Shown: positions 1 to 7,148 of the stretch, one piece after another
How the letters are laid out: every line of letters starts with the position of its first letter
Numbering within the stretch: the first letter of the stretch is position 1
Origin: Candidatus Tayloriibacteriota bacterium
Lineage (GTDB): Bacteria; Patescibacteriota; Minisyncoccia; Phycocordibacterales; PALSA-1337
Assembly: GCA_003170325.1 (NCBI GenBank)
Contig: PMZP01000012.1
Coordinates: 1-10,160, forward strand
Direction: 5' to 3'
Length of the DNA: 10,160 nucleotides
Notes under the pieces: generated by a model
The model's input: the letters and a program-made list of their open reading frames with translations, nothing else
What the model was told of the DNA's origin: nothing
The model's database searches: none
Translations under genes and position numbers: made by a program

Positions 1-53
1 GTCCATATCTCTTTAGGTATGACCTTCTTTAATGTATCTATGATCTTTCTCAT
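1..53 (-). CDS. 5' end of an unidentified gene, cut by the window edge
   Basis: An ATG on the minus strand opens a frame that stays open for 17 codons to the left edge; the visible peptide begins MRKIIDTLKKVIPKEIW. It starts 18 bases after the stop of the stand-alone methyltransferase and on the same strand, so it is probably the next gene of the same operon. No Shine-Dalgarno sequence is visible before the ATG, but none of the neighbouring starts has one either. A short basic amphipathic start of this sort occurs in many methyltransferases and glycosyltransferases, so no function can be assigned. The short length makes a chance open frame possible. Confidence 0.45.
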   Translation of the reverse strand, partial: MRKIIDTLKKVIPKEIW

Positions 54-71
54 ATAGTTAGCTACGTTATA

Positions 72-782
72 TTAAGCTCTCTTTAATACCCAGAATACGA
101 CGAATCCAAGTCGTGATAATAAAGGGGATTTATGGAAATGTTTGTTGATGTAATCCGAAAATGGCATCCTCTTCGGCATGAGCAGGCGATATCCTCTATC
201 CTTGACTGTCAATCCCGCCATTCTATAGACGAGCTCGGTCTCTCTGATCGATAACCTTCTATGCGGACCTTCGGGCATTTTCATATGTAACTTCTCGGCA
301 AGCATGAGGATCGGCTCCCAGAGCGGATTGGCCAGGGTCACGATCAATTCCGTCCGGTCGTGCATGCGAGAAGAGATTCGATCTAGGAACATTTGATTAT
401 CCTCCACATGTTCAAGCACATCAGACATGAAAATGTAATCAAAATCAGCCGCGTCAAATTCGCTAAAAGGATGATCTTTATCCAGAAGATCGACTCGGGC
501 AAAGACAAGATGTGGATCATTCGCGTGTTTCACTTTTGCTCTATCAACCATCTCTTCACTGATATCAATTCCCAATCCGTTTCGCGGACTAAGCGATTCA
601 AGCAGATCGCCCGTACCACATCCGACTTCCAGCACGTTTGAATCTTCCGGTATACAAGATCGAAGCAGGGCTTTTAGGTTCCGGTAATAGTACCAGTTCT
701 TATCCTTCCAATAGTCATAACTATCGGCGATCGCGTCGAAATGTGATTCGGCATCAGTCCTCAATTTATCCTTTTCTCTCAT
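72..782 (-). CDS. Class I SAM-dependent methyltransferase, stand-alone
   Basis: A 236-residue soluble methyltransferase with a complete Rossmann core. Motif I is VLEVGCGTGDLL at residues 50-61, the acidic ribose-binding residue lies in GIDIS at 71-75, and motif IV is DYIFMSDVLEHV at 115-126. The C-terminal third carries LWEPIL at 154-159 followed by a KMPEGPHRRLS segment. This C-terminal region and the N-terminal WYYYRNLKAL segment match the N-terminal half of the adjacent fused protein, so the two are paralogues. The ATG lies inside the stop of the upstream gene (ATGA, 4-base overlap), which suggests translational coupling and supports this start. The acceptor is unknown; the surrounding glycosyltransferases suggest a sugar or lipid-linked glycan (inference). 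The cofactor fold is clear from sequence; the substrate is not. Confidence 0.9.
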   Translation of the reverse strand: MREKDKLRTDAESHFDAIADSYDYWKDKNWYYYRNLKALLRSCIPEDSNVLEVGCGTGDLLESLSPRNGLGIDISEEMVDRAKVKHANDPHLVFARVDLLDKDHPFSEFDAADFDYIFMSDVLEHVEDNQMFLDRISSRMHDRTELIVTLANPLWEPILMLAEKLHMKMPEGPHRRLSIRETELVYRMAGLTVKDRGYRLLMPKRMPFSDYINKHFHKSPLLSRLGFVVFWVLKRA

Positions 783-2119
783 CGGAATTTCAGTTTACGT
801 GCCGCGAACCAGGTCATTTTCAAGAGAAGCCACCCATGCTTCCAGCGGCTGATGTTGGTCGCACCATATTTCCTGTCCTTGTAATGGACTGGTAGATCGA
901 CGATCTTCAGGTTCAGTTTCGCCGCGCCGAACAACAGATCGAAATCCCCGAAAGGATCGAAGTCTCCAAAGAAGGCCCGGTTCTCTTTTATGCTCTCATA
1001 GTCTTTTCGCCAAATCACTTTGGTTCCGCACAGGGTGTCTTTGAGCGTCTGGCCGAGAATGGCGCTGAAAGCGTAACTGAAGAATTTATTTCCGAAGAAA
1101 TTCAAGAGTCTCATGGACTGCTTCTCCATGGGATATACCAATCTGGAACCATTGATGAAATCGCCACGATTGTTCACCAAGGCGCTGTAGAACTTGGACA
1201 TTTCCTCCGGAGGCACGGTCATATCGGCGTCGAAAATAGCCAGGATATCTCCGGTCGCCATGTCAAAGCCTTTTCTGACAGCATCTCCCTTCCCTTTGCC
1301 GTCTTGGACGGCGCAAATGATCTTGAGCGGTCCCCTGTATTCGGCAGCGACTTTCTTGATGACATCGCGTGTGTCGTCCGTCGAGTTCCCTTCTACAAAT
1401 ATGACCTCCGTGAATGAACCGAGTGTCGGCAACTCTTCGGCTATTTTCTTTATGGTACCCGCCTCATTCCGTGCTGGAACAATGATTGAGATCGACGGCA
1501 ACTGCGAATCAGCCGACAGCCTGGAATCGCGGACATTATTTACCTTTGCTTGCTGGGAAGCTTTCCTAGCTACGGCGTAATGGATCAATCCTAATTTGTT
1601 GAACGGGAATATGTTGGCAACGTAAGCATTCAGGAGGTATGAGATGATCGGTATGTGTACCGGACAAAGCATTTTTGATCCCGAAGAAATTACCTCAAAT
1701 CCCGCCAAATTCAGAAAGGTATTGAGGTCAATCGACGAAATCCAATTTTGTTCAATCGGAGGCATGCGCAAGCCGAGATGAGAAGCTAAACGCAGTATCG
1801 GCTCCCACAATGCGCTGTATTGCGTCACTATTACGCGTCCGTCTGATTTTAGGGCCCCGTAGACATCCTTGAAAAAATTCTCGATATCGTAGATATATCC
1901 AAGTGCGTCTGACACTGTCACATAATCGTAAATGCCGGTCCCAGACAAAACATCTATCATCGGACTTGTAATCGACAATACCTTCTTATTATCAGGCGTG
2001 AGGAATCTCACTAACGACTCCACGTACGAATAGTAGTACCGATTGCGCCGATGAAGCTTCTCCCTCCTTACCGCATAGCGCTTGAAATACTCCTGCGTTT
2101 GGATAGTCGTATAGTTCAT
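779..2119 (-). CDS. Fused degenerate methyltransferase / GT2 glycosyltransferase
   Basis: A 446-residue two-domain protein. Residues 208-440 form a GT-A fold family 2 glycosyltransferase of the DPM/DPG-synthase type: SIIVPARNEAGTI at 211-223, FVEGNSTDDT at 241-250, KGKGDAVRKGF at 275-285, the metal-binding DAD at 297-299, NGSRLVYPME at 323-332, DTLCGTK at 361-367, and FGDFDPFGDFDLLFGAAKL near 384-402. Such enzymes usually move sugar from a nucleotide donor to polyprenyl phosphate. No C-terminal membrane segment follows, so it should be cytoplasmic or peripheral. Residues 1-187 resemble a methyltransferase, as in known bifunctional methyltransferase/GT2 proteins, but the SAM-binding loop is missing (see the domain entry). 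It lies 21 bases after the GT-C gene and its stop overlaps the next start by 4 bases. The GT2 assignment is firm; donor and acceptor are unknown. Confidence 0.9.
   Translation of the reverse strand: MNYTTIQTQEYFKRYAVRREKLHRRNRYYYSYVESLVRFLTPDNKKVLSITSPMIDVLSGTGIYDYVTVSDALGYIYDIENFFKDVYGALKSDGRVIVTQYSALWEPILRLASHLGLRMPPIEQNWISSIDLNTFLNLAGFEVISSGSKMLCPVHIPIISYLLNAYVANIFPFNKLGLIHYAVARKASQQAKVNNVRDSRLSADSQLPSISIIVPARNEAGTIKKIAEELPTLGSFTEVIFVEGNSTDDTRDVIKKVAAEYRGPLKIICAVQDGKGKGDAVRKGFDMATGDILAIFDADMTVPPEEMSKFYSALVNNRGDFINGSRLVYPMEKQSMRLLNFFGNKFFSYAFSAILGQTLKDTLCGTKVIWRKDYESIKENRAFFGDFDPFGDFDLLFGAAKLNLKIVDLPVHYKDRKYGATNISRWKHGWLLLKMTWFAARKLKFR
1559..2119 (-). other. Degenerate methyltransferase domain lacking the SAM-binding loop
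   Basis: This is the N-terminal domain (residues 1-187) of the fused glycosyltransferase. It aligns by eye with the neighbouring stand-alone methyltransferase. RYYYSYVESL (27-36) matches WYYYRNLKAL; VLSITS (47-52) sits where the intact enzyme has VLEVGCGTG; DYVTVSDALGYI (65-76) matches DYIFMSDVLEHV; and LWEPIL (104-109) is identical in both. Between V47 and D65 only 17 residues remain, against 64 in the paralogue, so motif I glycines, the acidic ribose contact and the next strand are gone (near 1928-1978). The reading frame is intact across the junction, and the DNA there is too short to hide the missing piece in another frame. Methyltransferase activity is therefore unlikely; a structural or binding role is possible. 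Confidence 0.75.
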
Positions 2120-2140
2120 AATGATGAGGTCTAGCTTATC

Positions 2141-3835
2141 CTATTGCGCCTGCCTGTTGCAAGAATATATATATCCTTTGATTTGACCGGAGGTGCTACT
2201 GGCCAGGACCGTACAACTCTTGAAAAATATGGCATATCCGCTATTTGTGTCGATTCGCGGCATATCCACGATCAGATATTTGCCATTGAATTTTCCGAGC
2301 CGCTCAAGATTGGTTCCTTCCAATTCGGGTGCGACGTAAAATCGGCCGGCATATTTATGCATGGCGGACAATTCATAAGCTCCGATATCGTTGTAGGTGA
2401 TATATTGATCACCTGACTTGTCCGCCTTCACGTAAGTCAAACTCGATCGTAATACCTCGGAGGCGCTTCCGCTGATTTTCCCAAAAACGTATTCCTCGGT
2501 GAAAATTAAGCTGTAGGTCAAACCAAGACATATAAGAATCGCTAGTGCGCTCTGCCTCCATGTCGGTTTGAAGATACCGGCTATCATGATCACAAATGAA
2601 ATGAGAAACACCAGTGCAATGAACAAGAAGGATACATAAAAACCCATCGGACCTGAACCGCCATTGAAAGGTATGAGCATGTTCCATTTTAGATGTATTA
2701 CACGGTTCAACCATTCGGTCTTTGGATACAAAGACGGTACGTAATTATTCACGAATTGGACAAAATATAGGCCGAGAGACAGAACAATACCGGCCAAGAG
2801 AGCATACGATCTTCCAGATATACTCGATTTGGATGCTTTCGATCCTGAAAACACATCGCGGATCACCGTGGCTGTTATGGCGCAGAGCGGGATGATGGTG
2901 AACATTAAGTATTTGTCGAGTGTCCCACGGGAAAAATCGAACAAGATGAAGTAAAAGATGAAACCAAAGATGAGATATATCCAGTAGAGCCGGGTCTTCT
3001 CGAATGTCTCCCGACGGATAAAAACAAGCGGCATAACGAGCAACGGCGAGAGATATAACAATGCTTTTATTCCTTCAAAAATGACCTGGCTGTAATTGCG
3101 TCCTCTGATATGCATGAACGATCTGGCATGGTCTATCATGCTTCCCAGACTGAATTGTGAGTATACAAAATGCAGACCGAAGAAGATAATTACCAGCATG
3201 ATTAAAAAAACAATCAATGCCAGGACGGCCGAGATGGTATTCTTCTTCGAAATGGATTGCCGATGATCGAGAAGAAAATCAACGGCTACTGCAGCAATGA
3301 CTAAAACAAAGCTCAATTTGACCAAGCATCCAATAATTAGAATGATGGCCACCAGACTCCACCGGAGAATTCTTTTATTGGACTGCGGGGCTTTCGCGGT
3401 GTCATATGCGTAAACTGCCAGTAGAAATAATGTTGGCAAAATAGCCCCATCCGTGTCGATCATGAGAGAAGCGAGGATCGCGTAAAAACAAACGGTATAG
3501 AGACCGACGGCAATGAGACCGGTTATAATATCAGATCGCTTGCGAACTACCAGGAAAAGCAAGGCTGCCGAAATGACGGAGAAAATCAGAGGTAGGACGC
3601 GCATATTGTTCAAGCCGAAGATGGTCGCATCAAGCCTGAAAGCCAAGGCCGTCAGAGGAGGATGGGCGAACATGCTGCCGGCCGAATCGGCGCCTTGGGC
3701 TACACTCCAAACGGCTTTCCATTCGTCCTGATGGTAGGGCAGATGCAGGGCCGGCAGATGCAAACCTAGAAAAACAATGAGCAGAACAGCTCCGATCAAC
3801 CAGTACTTCTCCGCAGTAGGCCAGTATTTCTTCAT
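2141..3835 (-). CDS. GT-C fold membrane glycosyltransferase (GT39/ArnT-like)
   Basis: A 564-residue integral membrane protein with about 11-12 hydrophobic segments, the first at roughly residues 11-31 and the last near 427-445, followed by a soluble tail of about 120 residues. The first outer loop carries the acidic motif HQDEW (35-39), then HPPLTAL (58-64). An acidic pair just after the first membrane helix is the hallmark of protein-mannosyltransferase and ArnT-like GT-C enzymes, which use polyprenyl-phosphate sugars as donors and act on the outer face of the membrane. The C-terminal tail is probably extracytoplasmic too. It starts within the stop of the GtrA-like gene (ATGA) and is followed 21 bases later by the GT2 gene, so donor synthesis, lipid-sugar movement and transfer appear to be co-transcribed. 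The exact sugar and acceptor are unknown. Confidence 0.85.
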   Translation of the reverse strand: MKKYWPTAEKYWLIGAVLLIVFLGLHLPALHLPYHQDEWKAVWSVAQGADSAGSMFAHPPLTALAFRLDATIFGLNNMRVLPLIFSVISAALLFLVVRKRSDIITGLIAVGLYTVCFYAILASLMIDTDGAILPTLFLLAVYAYDTAKAPQSNKRILRWSLVAIILIIGCLVKLSFVLVIAAVAVDFLLDHRQSISKKNTISAVLALIVFLIMLVIIFFGLHFVYSQFSLGSMIDHARSFMHIRGRNYSQVIFEGIKALLYLSPLLVMPLVFIRRETFEKTRLYWIYLIFGFIFYFILFDFSRGTLDKYLMFTIIPLCAITATVIRDVFSGSKASKSSISGRSYALLAGIVLSLGLYFVQFVNNYVPSLYPKTEWLNRVIHLKWNMLIPFNGGSGPMGFYVSFLFIALVFLISFVIMIAGIFKPTWRQSALAILICLGLTYSLIFTEEYVFGKISGSASEVLRSSLTYVKADKSGDQYITYNDIGAYELSAMHKYAGRFYVAPELEGTNLERLGKFNGKYLIVDMPRIDTNSGYAIFFKSCTVLASSTSGQIKGYIYSCNRQAQ

Positions 3836-4254
3836 GGTTTGATGATACCTGATTGTTGCCGAAAAATGAACTTACTGTAGATGACATAATTCGCCACGGC
3901 TATCAAGGCACTGACGATTATTTGAGCGATGATATAGTAGAGGTGAATGTATGTCACTAGGAAATATACAGCGTAAGTGTTTACAGCTAGAGAAACGACG
4001 GCGACGACGAAATATATCGATCCTTGAGTATGGATCTTGTCCAAAGAATGGTCTTGGAATGTCCAGAATTTCTGCGCCACAAAGCTGATCATGAAAGCGA
4101 CAATGAAGGCCAATGCCACGGAAATGACATACCAGATGTGCATAAAATCCGTGAATGCATACAAAAGCACCAGGTCGGACATGGTCGCCGTACCTCCGGA
4201 GACCAGATATCTAAGCAATTTGACCTTATTGAGACGTGAGAGAAGCGCTTTCAT
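3832..4254 (-). CDS. GtrA-like polyprenyl-linked sugar membrane protein
   Basis: A 140-residue protein with four hydrophobic segments (roughly 17-37, 41-61, 79-101 and 105-126), the usual size and layout of the GtrA family. Family-typical features are LLRYLVSGGTATMSDL near the N-terminus (13-28), SFVAQKFWTF after the second helix (57-66) and NYVIYSKFIF at the end of the fourth (122-131). GtrA-like proteins are thought to help flip undecaprenyl-phosphate sugars, or act as accessory subunits, alongside a GT2 and a GT-C enzyme; both are encoded directly downstream here. The frame extends upstream to 4401, but that extension would run deep into the divergent gene and past a TATAAT hexamer, so the ATG at 4254 is preferred. 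Its TGA overlaps the next start by 4 bases. Confidence 0.87.
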   Translation of the reverse strand: MKALLSRLNKVKLLRYLVSGGTATMSDLVLLYAFTDFMHIWYVISVALAFIVAFMISFVAQKFWTFQDHSLDKIHTQGSIYFVVAVVSLAVNTYAVYFLVTYIHLYYIIAQIIVSALIAVANYVIYSKFIFRQQSGIIKP

Positions 4255-4264
4255 AATGGCACTG

Positions 4265-4293
4265 ATTATACTACAATAGGGCGCACATAACAT
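4265..4293 (-). promoter_or_regulatory. Candidate promoter for the left block, near-leaderless
   Basis: On the minus strand a perfect TATAAT lies at 4265-4270, and a weak -35 candidate, ATGTTA (3 of 6 matches to TTGACA), lies at 4288-4293 with a 17-base spacer. The hexamer ends 10 bases before the GtrA ATG, so transcription starting at the usual distance would leave only about three untranslated bases. No Shine-Dalgarno site fits in that space. It would drive the GtrA, GT-C, GT2 and methyltransferase genes. The position in the only sizeable gap and the exact -10 match support it; the poor -35 lowers confidence. Confidence 0.55.
4267..4277 (+). promoter_or_regulatory. Candidate -10 elements for the middle block
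   Basis: On the plus strand, TATACT (4267-4272) and TACAAT (4272-4277) each match the -10 consensus at five of six positions and lie 19-24 bases before the ATG at 4297. The best -35 for the second is CTTTCA at 4248-4253, with an 18-base spacer and only three matches. The elements overlap the minus-strand TATAAT, so RNA polymerase could not occupy both directions at once. Any leader would be short, about 13-18 bases, and contains no Shine-Dalgarno sequence. Confidence 0.35.
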
Positions 4294-4296
4294 ACC

Positions 4297-5007
4297 ATGT
4301 TTTGGAGAATAAAAAACGCCTTTAGCCCTCAAAGAAAACTGTATCGACGGTTTATTCTCTTGCGAAAGCTCGAGAACCGAAATAGCAATCCACCGATCCA
4401 ATCTCTGGACGAGCTTAACACCCTGATGAATGAACGGGCGTACCTACAAGACCTAGAAATCCCCGTTCTACAGAATTATGCAAAAAGCGCAAAAGATTTC
4501 ATCGTAGAAATCGGTTGCGCTTTTGGCGCTTCTTCTGCCCTATTCTTGGCCAATGCCGCGCCAACGGTCAAAATCCATTCCATAGACCCTTTTATCGTTG
4601 ACTCGATGGGAACGCTCCAAGCTACGAAGTCAAAATGCGAAATGAATGTGCGACAGGTACTAGAGGTCCTTCAACGAACGGACAGAATTGAAAAATGGAC
4701 TTTGCATACTGACTACAGTTACAACGTCGTCAATACGTGGACAAACCCGATCGACGTGTTGTTCATCGATGGTAATCATAATTATGAAGCCGTTAAGCAG
4801 GACTTCACTCAATGGTTTCCCAAAATCAAGTTCGGAGGCATAATCCTTTTCCATGATTCGAGAAAAGAAGCAGGTACTCCAAGAGAGACCTTCAACCGTG
4901 GCTGGGAAGGACCTACCCAACTGGCCAAAGAACTACTGGATGATCACCGACTGAAACTGATCGAGGAGGCGTTTTCGCTGACGGTTTGGAAAAAAATCCA
5001 TGACTAG
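4297..5007 (+). CDS. Class I SAM-dependent methyltransferase, Methyltransf_24 type
   Basis: A 236-residue soluble protein. The SAM-binding loop is IVEIGCAFGASSALF (69-83), followed by the acidic residue in HSIDPF (94-99). LFIDGNHNYEAVKQDF (155-170) and GGIILFHDS (180-188) are characteristic of the Methyltransf_24 family, whose members are often found in surface-polysaccharide and antibiotic sugar clusters and bind a metal through acidic and histidine residues in these motifs. About 60 N-terminal residues precede the core and are basic and helical in character. The ATG at 4297 is the first start in the divergent spacer; no Shine-Dalgarno is seen. The next gene begins 8 bases before this stop, so the pair is very likely co-transcribed. 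The substrate is unknown; a sugar hydroxyl on the glycan is a reasonable guess. Confidence 0.87.
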   Translation: MFWRIKNAFSPQRKLYRRFILLRKLENRNSNPPIQSLDELNTLMNERAYLQDLEIPVLQNYAKSAKDFIVEIGCAFGASSALFLANAAPTVKIHSIDPFIVDSMGTLQATKSKCEMNVRQVLEVLQRTDRIEKWTLHTDYSYNVVNTWTNPIDVLFIDGNHNYEAVKQDFTQWFPKIKFGGIILFHDSRKEAGTPRETFNRGWEGPTQLAKELLDDHRLKLIEEAFSLTVWKKIHD

Positions 5008-6073
5008 AACAATTCATTTTATATATTCGGTTCCGAGGTCATCTCATTTGATCCGACGTGGTATAGATAAATTTATCAATAAATCAGGATTTTTGCCGCC
5101 TCTATATCGGAGTGGCAATGATCTGTTCATCCCGTGGCGCCAACCGATTCGAGCGCCCCACTCCATAACGTACCATTTGCTGCATGAATTCAAAAAATTC
5201 GGAAAGGTCAAATACTACAGCCTTTATGAGCATCGGGTCATCGACCTAAAACCGGACGATATTTTGATTGGCCTCCCTTCTCAAGATCACGGCGATATGC
5301 CATGGAAGAAACCAGATGACGCATCAGTCATGGCACAAACGATGAAAAAATACCCAGATCATAAGCAAGCCTATATCATAATGCCTTATTCGAATGATCC
5401 GCTTTTCGTCGGATGGGCAAATGAATTTGTAATGAATCATGGGAAAAACCTACTGTTGTTGTCCGGGAAGATCTGGTTCAATAATTGGGAAGACTCGCCT
5501 TGGAAGAACTTCCCCATCCAACAAAAAGTGCGAGTGGATATGGGCATAGAACCCATCGATTATCCCGCCGTCAAGAAAACGTTCAACTCCAAGGGCCGGC
5601 GCGGCTTTCTCTATGTCGGTCACACTTCGTGGTACAAGAACACACCGCAATTAGCAAAGATCGCCGCTGCCATGCCCGAATTCAGATTCGGTCACGTCGG
5701 TCTGGGCACTATTCCTGGCTGGGATCAAATCTCCGATTTCGCAGATCTCAACGCGGAATTTATGGAAAAAATATGTAAAACATATGACTGTTTCGTAAAC
5801 GTCAGTTGGGATGCTCAGGTCACGACCGTTCTCGAACAGATGTGCTTCGGATTGACTGTCGCTTGCACGCCGGAATCAGGTTACGAATGCCCATATTTAT
5901 TGCCATTGGACATACATGACACAGATCATAACACCAAGATCCTACGAGAATTTCAACAGACAGATGAGCAGAAATTACTGGAAATAGGTCGACTTAATAG
6001 GCAATACGCGATTGACCATCATTCTTGGAAACAATTCACTGATACAGTCGTGCAGTTTATCGGTCTCAAATAG
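5000..6073 (+). CDS. GT-B fold glycosyltransferase, family 4-like
   Basis: A 357-residue protein without membrane segments. The C-terminal half has the donor-binding pattern of GT-B enzymes: FLYVGHTSWYKN (203-214) opens the second Rossmann domain, VNVSWD (267-272) and VLEQMCFGLTVACTPESGY (277-295) correspond to the nucleotide-sugar site, with E279 as the likely conserved glutamate, and HHSWKQF (340-346) is a typical C-terminal helix start. The N-terminal 200 residues, which would bind the acceptor, are not obviously like any family I recognise, and the opening MTRTIHFIYSVPRSS is unusual. The start overlaps the upstream methyltransferase stop by 8 bases, in another frame. At the 3' end its TAG overlaps the convergent GT4 gene by 8 bases. 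It probably adds a sugar to a cytoplasmic acceptor; linkage and donor are unknown. Confidence 0.8.
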   Translation: MTRTIHFIYSVPRSSHLIRRGIDKFINKSGFLPPLYRSGNDLFIPWRQPIRAPHSITYHLLHEFKKFGKVKYYSLYEHRVIDLKPDDILIGLPSQDHGDMPWKKPDDASVMAQTMKKYPDHKQAYIIMPYSNDPLFVGWANEFVMNHGKNLLLLSGKIWFNNWEDSPWKNFPIQQKVRVDMGIEPIDYPAVKKTFNSKGRRGFLYVGHTSWYKNTPQLAKIAAAMPEFRFGHVGLGTIPGWDQISDFADLNAEFMEKICKTYDCFVNVSWDAQVTTVLEQMCFGLTVACTPESGYECPYLLPLDIHDTDHNTKILREFQQTDEQKLLEIGRLNRQYAIDHHSWKQFTDTVVQFIGLK

Positions 6074-7139
6074 TCCGGGCGCCGATCAATACGCCGCAAA
6101 TCTCGACAAGCCGCTTCCCTAAGACCCGTGGCGATGCACTTTGTTTGTATAGCTCGTAACCCTCCCGAGCGAGTTTGTCCATCAAAACCGGATCTTGCTT
6201 TAGGCGCAAGATTTTGTCCGCCAAGTCCCGCGGATTTGCCAGTCCGACCAGCAAACAGTTCTTCTCATTGACTAGAAATTCTTTATGTCCTTCAACTCTG
6301 CTTGTAATATACGGCAACCTCATGGCCAGAGATTCGAAAGCTTTATGAGGTATGGTCCTCTTCAAACGCTCGTTATCCGCAAATTGGCCGAGCGAGACAT
6401 GGCATTGGAGCATTTGCGTCCGAAGTTGATCGATCGGCAGGTGTTTGTTAATGAATCGTACATTTTTCGGCTGGAGTCGATTCATTATAGCTAGAAATTC
6501 ATCTATAGGCCGCCCGAAGCCGTATCCGATGATCAGAAAATCCACATCTTGATCTTCCAACAATTTGGCTGCCTCAATTACAATAGTAGCGCCCGCCTCG
6601 TTGGTAATGCGACCTCGAAACAACACTGTAAACCTTTCGAGCTTCTTAACACTGTAATCTAAGTGAAAGGTCTCATCGTTTACGCCCGTATAGAGGACTT
6701 CGATCTTTCTTTCCTTAACACCAAGACTTTCGATGAAATATTTCTTCTGAGATTCGGATTCGACCAAGATCAGATCCGCGCATCGCGTGGCCAGCCAATC
6801 AACCATCCGCACATACGGAATGCGGAAGATATTGCCGCGATAGGCGTCTCGTGAAACTATCTGGGTCTCATAAAATGAACAAAGCGCATCGAATATCACA
6901 GGTTTTTTCGATATGAGCTTAGCGAATGGCACGATGATATATCCGGGGAAGCCGACGATCATGATGTCGTATTGATCACGAAATTCCCAATGTTTCCATA
7001 AAAGCTTCCAGAACTTGAGGAATCCGGGGCTATTATCCGTACATGTGACTATAGATGCTCCGTTCAGTTTCAGCCCGTCAGCATAAATCTTGTTCCGGGA
7101 AAATTCCGAATCAAATATGCCGAAATACAATACTTTCAT
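6066..7139 (-). CDS. Glycosyltransferase family 4 (GT-B)
   Basis: A 357-residue cytoplasmic glycosyltransferase. The N-terminal Rossmann domain starts MKVLYFGIFDSEFSRN with the usual substrate loop; DLILVESESQKKYF (122-135) and VLYTGVNDETF (148-158) mark the hinge; VLFRGRITNEAGATIVIEA (172-190) and LIIGYGFG (202-209) form the donor domain; and TIPHKAFESLAMRLPYITS (262-280) is the active-site helix. In the EX7E pattern the second glutamate (E269) is present while the position eight residues earlier is arginine, as is common in family 4 members with a P-x-K-x-x-E helix. It begins 9 bases after the methyltransferase gene and is the last gene of the right block. No terminator hairpin was found at its end, which runs into the convergent gene. 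Donor and acceptor are unknown. Confidence 0.9.
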   Translation of the reverse strand: MKVLYFGIFDSEFSRNKIYADGLKLNGASIVTCTDNSPGFLKFWKLLWKHWEFRDQYDIMIVGFPGYIIVPFAKLISKKPVIFDALCSFYETQIVSRDAYRGNIFRIPYVRMVDWLATRCADLILVESESQKKYFIESLGVKERKIEVLYTGVNDETFHLDYSVKKLERFTVLFRGRITNEAGATIVIEAAKLLEDQDVDFLIIGYGFGRPIDEFLAIMNRLQPKNVRFINKHLPIDQLRTQMLQCHVSLGQFADNERLKRTIPHKAFESLAMRLPYITSRVEGHKEFLVNEKNCLLVGLANPRDLADKILRLKQDPVLMDKLAREGYELYKQSASPRVLGKRLVEICGVLIGARTI

Positions 7140-7148
7140 GGCTATACA

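Noticed and set aside
1194..1580. A 128-codon open frame on the plus strand
   Set aside because: It is antisense to the well-supported GT2 domain, has no recognisable motif and no upstream signal; it is a shadow of the opposite strand's codon pattern.
1928..1978. A sequencing frameshift as the cause of the missing SAM-binding loop
   Set aside because: The landmarks on both sides are in the same frame and the intervening DNA is only 51 bases, far too short to encode the 64 residues found in the paralogue, so a shifted frame cannot hide them. An assembly deletion remains possible.
2409..2714. A 101-codon minus-strand open frame inside the GT-C gene
   Set aside because: It is an alternate frame of a clear membrane protein and shows no domain or start signal of its own.
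4255..4401. An N-terminal extension of the GtrA-like protein starting at 4401
   Set aside because: It would add 49 residues with no family resemblance, overlap the divergent methyltransferase by 105 bases and place the TATAAT hexamer inside coding sequence. The ATG at 4254 gives the normal GtrA length.
6066..6110. A terminator hairpin near the convergent junction
   Set aside because: GC-rich stretches such as GGGCGCC are present, but no stem of useful length with a loop and a following T-run could be formed on either strand.
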